From assembly GCA_943704525.1 (NCBI GenBank), contig CALSCQ010001367.1, forward strand, positions 1-13,076: a stretch of 13,076 nucleotides of DNA, in the 5' to 3' direction. Shown in pieces: positions 13,069 to 13,076 of the stretch; positions within the stretch are counted from its first letter, which is position 1, and each line of letters starts with the position of its first letter. This DNA is from Pigoraptor vietnamica. Its lineage: Eukaryota; Opisthokonta; Filasterea. The notes beneath the pieces were generated by a model. It made no database searches and was not told where the DNA came from. It saw only the letters and a list, made by a program, of their open reading frames with translations. A program made the translations under genes and the position numbers.

Positions 13069-13076
13069 CCCCCCCC
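13069..13076 (+). repeat. Terminal C8 run
   Basis: The window ends in an uninterrupted C run, mirroring the C27 run at the left edge. Confidence 0.85.

Larger units (their letters stand above)
12200..13076. other. Upstream region of IVD; no supportable gene
   Basis: These 877 bases have no homology I recognise. The part next to IVD has no TATA box. It contains a CRE palindrome (12473-12480), a TGTCCGGACA palindrome (12454-12463), a TTTTTGGCGAA/TTTCGCGTTTGAAA stretch (about 12506-12534), long CT-rich runs (12641-12686), a three-copy 19-21 base repeat (12619-12750) and a 9-base tandem TGCGAAATT (13002-13019). It ends in a C8 run. It is richer in A+T than the coding parts and may include the promoter of an off-window gene. 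Confidence 0.6.

Overview
The window is nuclear DNA from a unicellular eukaryote. It has five compact protein-coding genes in about 13 kb, 29 visible spliceosomal donor sites, short introns of 66 to 280 bases, G+C-rich coding sequence and many CA/GT microsatellites. A coactosin gene, a DNase II gene, a leucine-degradation enzyme of animal/amoeba type and an SMC5/6 subunit point to an amorphean protist (an amoebozoan or a choanoflagellate-like lineage). The coactosin domain looks most like amoebozoan coactosin. I cannot name the species.

Layout, left to right. (1) 94-492, minus: the 5' end of an NSE4-like kleisin of the SMC5/6 complex; the rest lies off the left edge. (2) A divergent promoter region with an E2F-type site and a TATA-like run. 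(3) 1045-2853, plus: coactosin with a long C-terminal tail, 8 exons. (4) An intergenic region with a 132-base pure CA repeat. (5) 3409-7537, plus: a secreted 1121-residue multidomain protein combining a MopE-like Asp/Cys motif pair, a Rossmann/amidotransferase-like region, a NodB-type polysaccharide deacetylase domain and two related C-terminal beta-sandwich-like modules, 6 exons. (6) 7726-9555, minus: DNase II, 5 exons, the last encoding a hydrophobic C-terminal tail. (7) 9803-12199, minus: isovaleryl-CoA dehydrogenase, 12 exons. (8) 12200-13076: the upstream region of that gene, with a perfect CRE-type palindrome and a three-copy 19-21 base repeat, and no gene I can support.

Exon boundaries were read by hand. 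Every join keeps the frame, and splice phases add up across all five genes. Two introns use GC rather than GT donors. Five introns are multiples of three with no in-frame stop. All GT/CA-rich introns carry GT on the sense strand, usually starting near the donor.

Functionally the genes are mixed: chromosome maintenance (NSE4), actin dynamics (coactosin), mitochondrial leucine catabolism (IVD), and a convergent pair of secreted hydrolases (deacetylase and DNase II). That pair could act together on extracellular or phagosomal bacterial polymers; this is inference. No mobile element, CRISPR array, viral gene, rRNA or tRNA was recognised. Both window ends lie in poly-C runs, which suggests contig ends.
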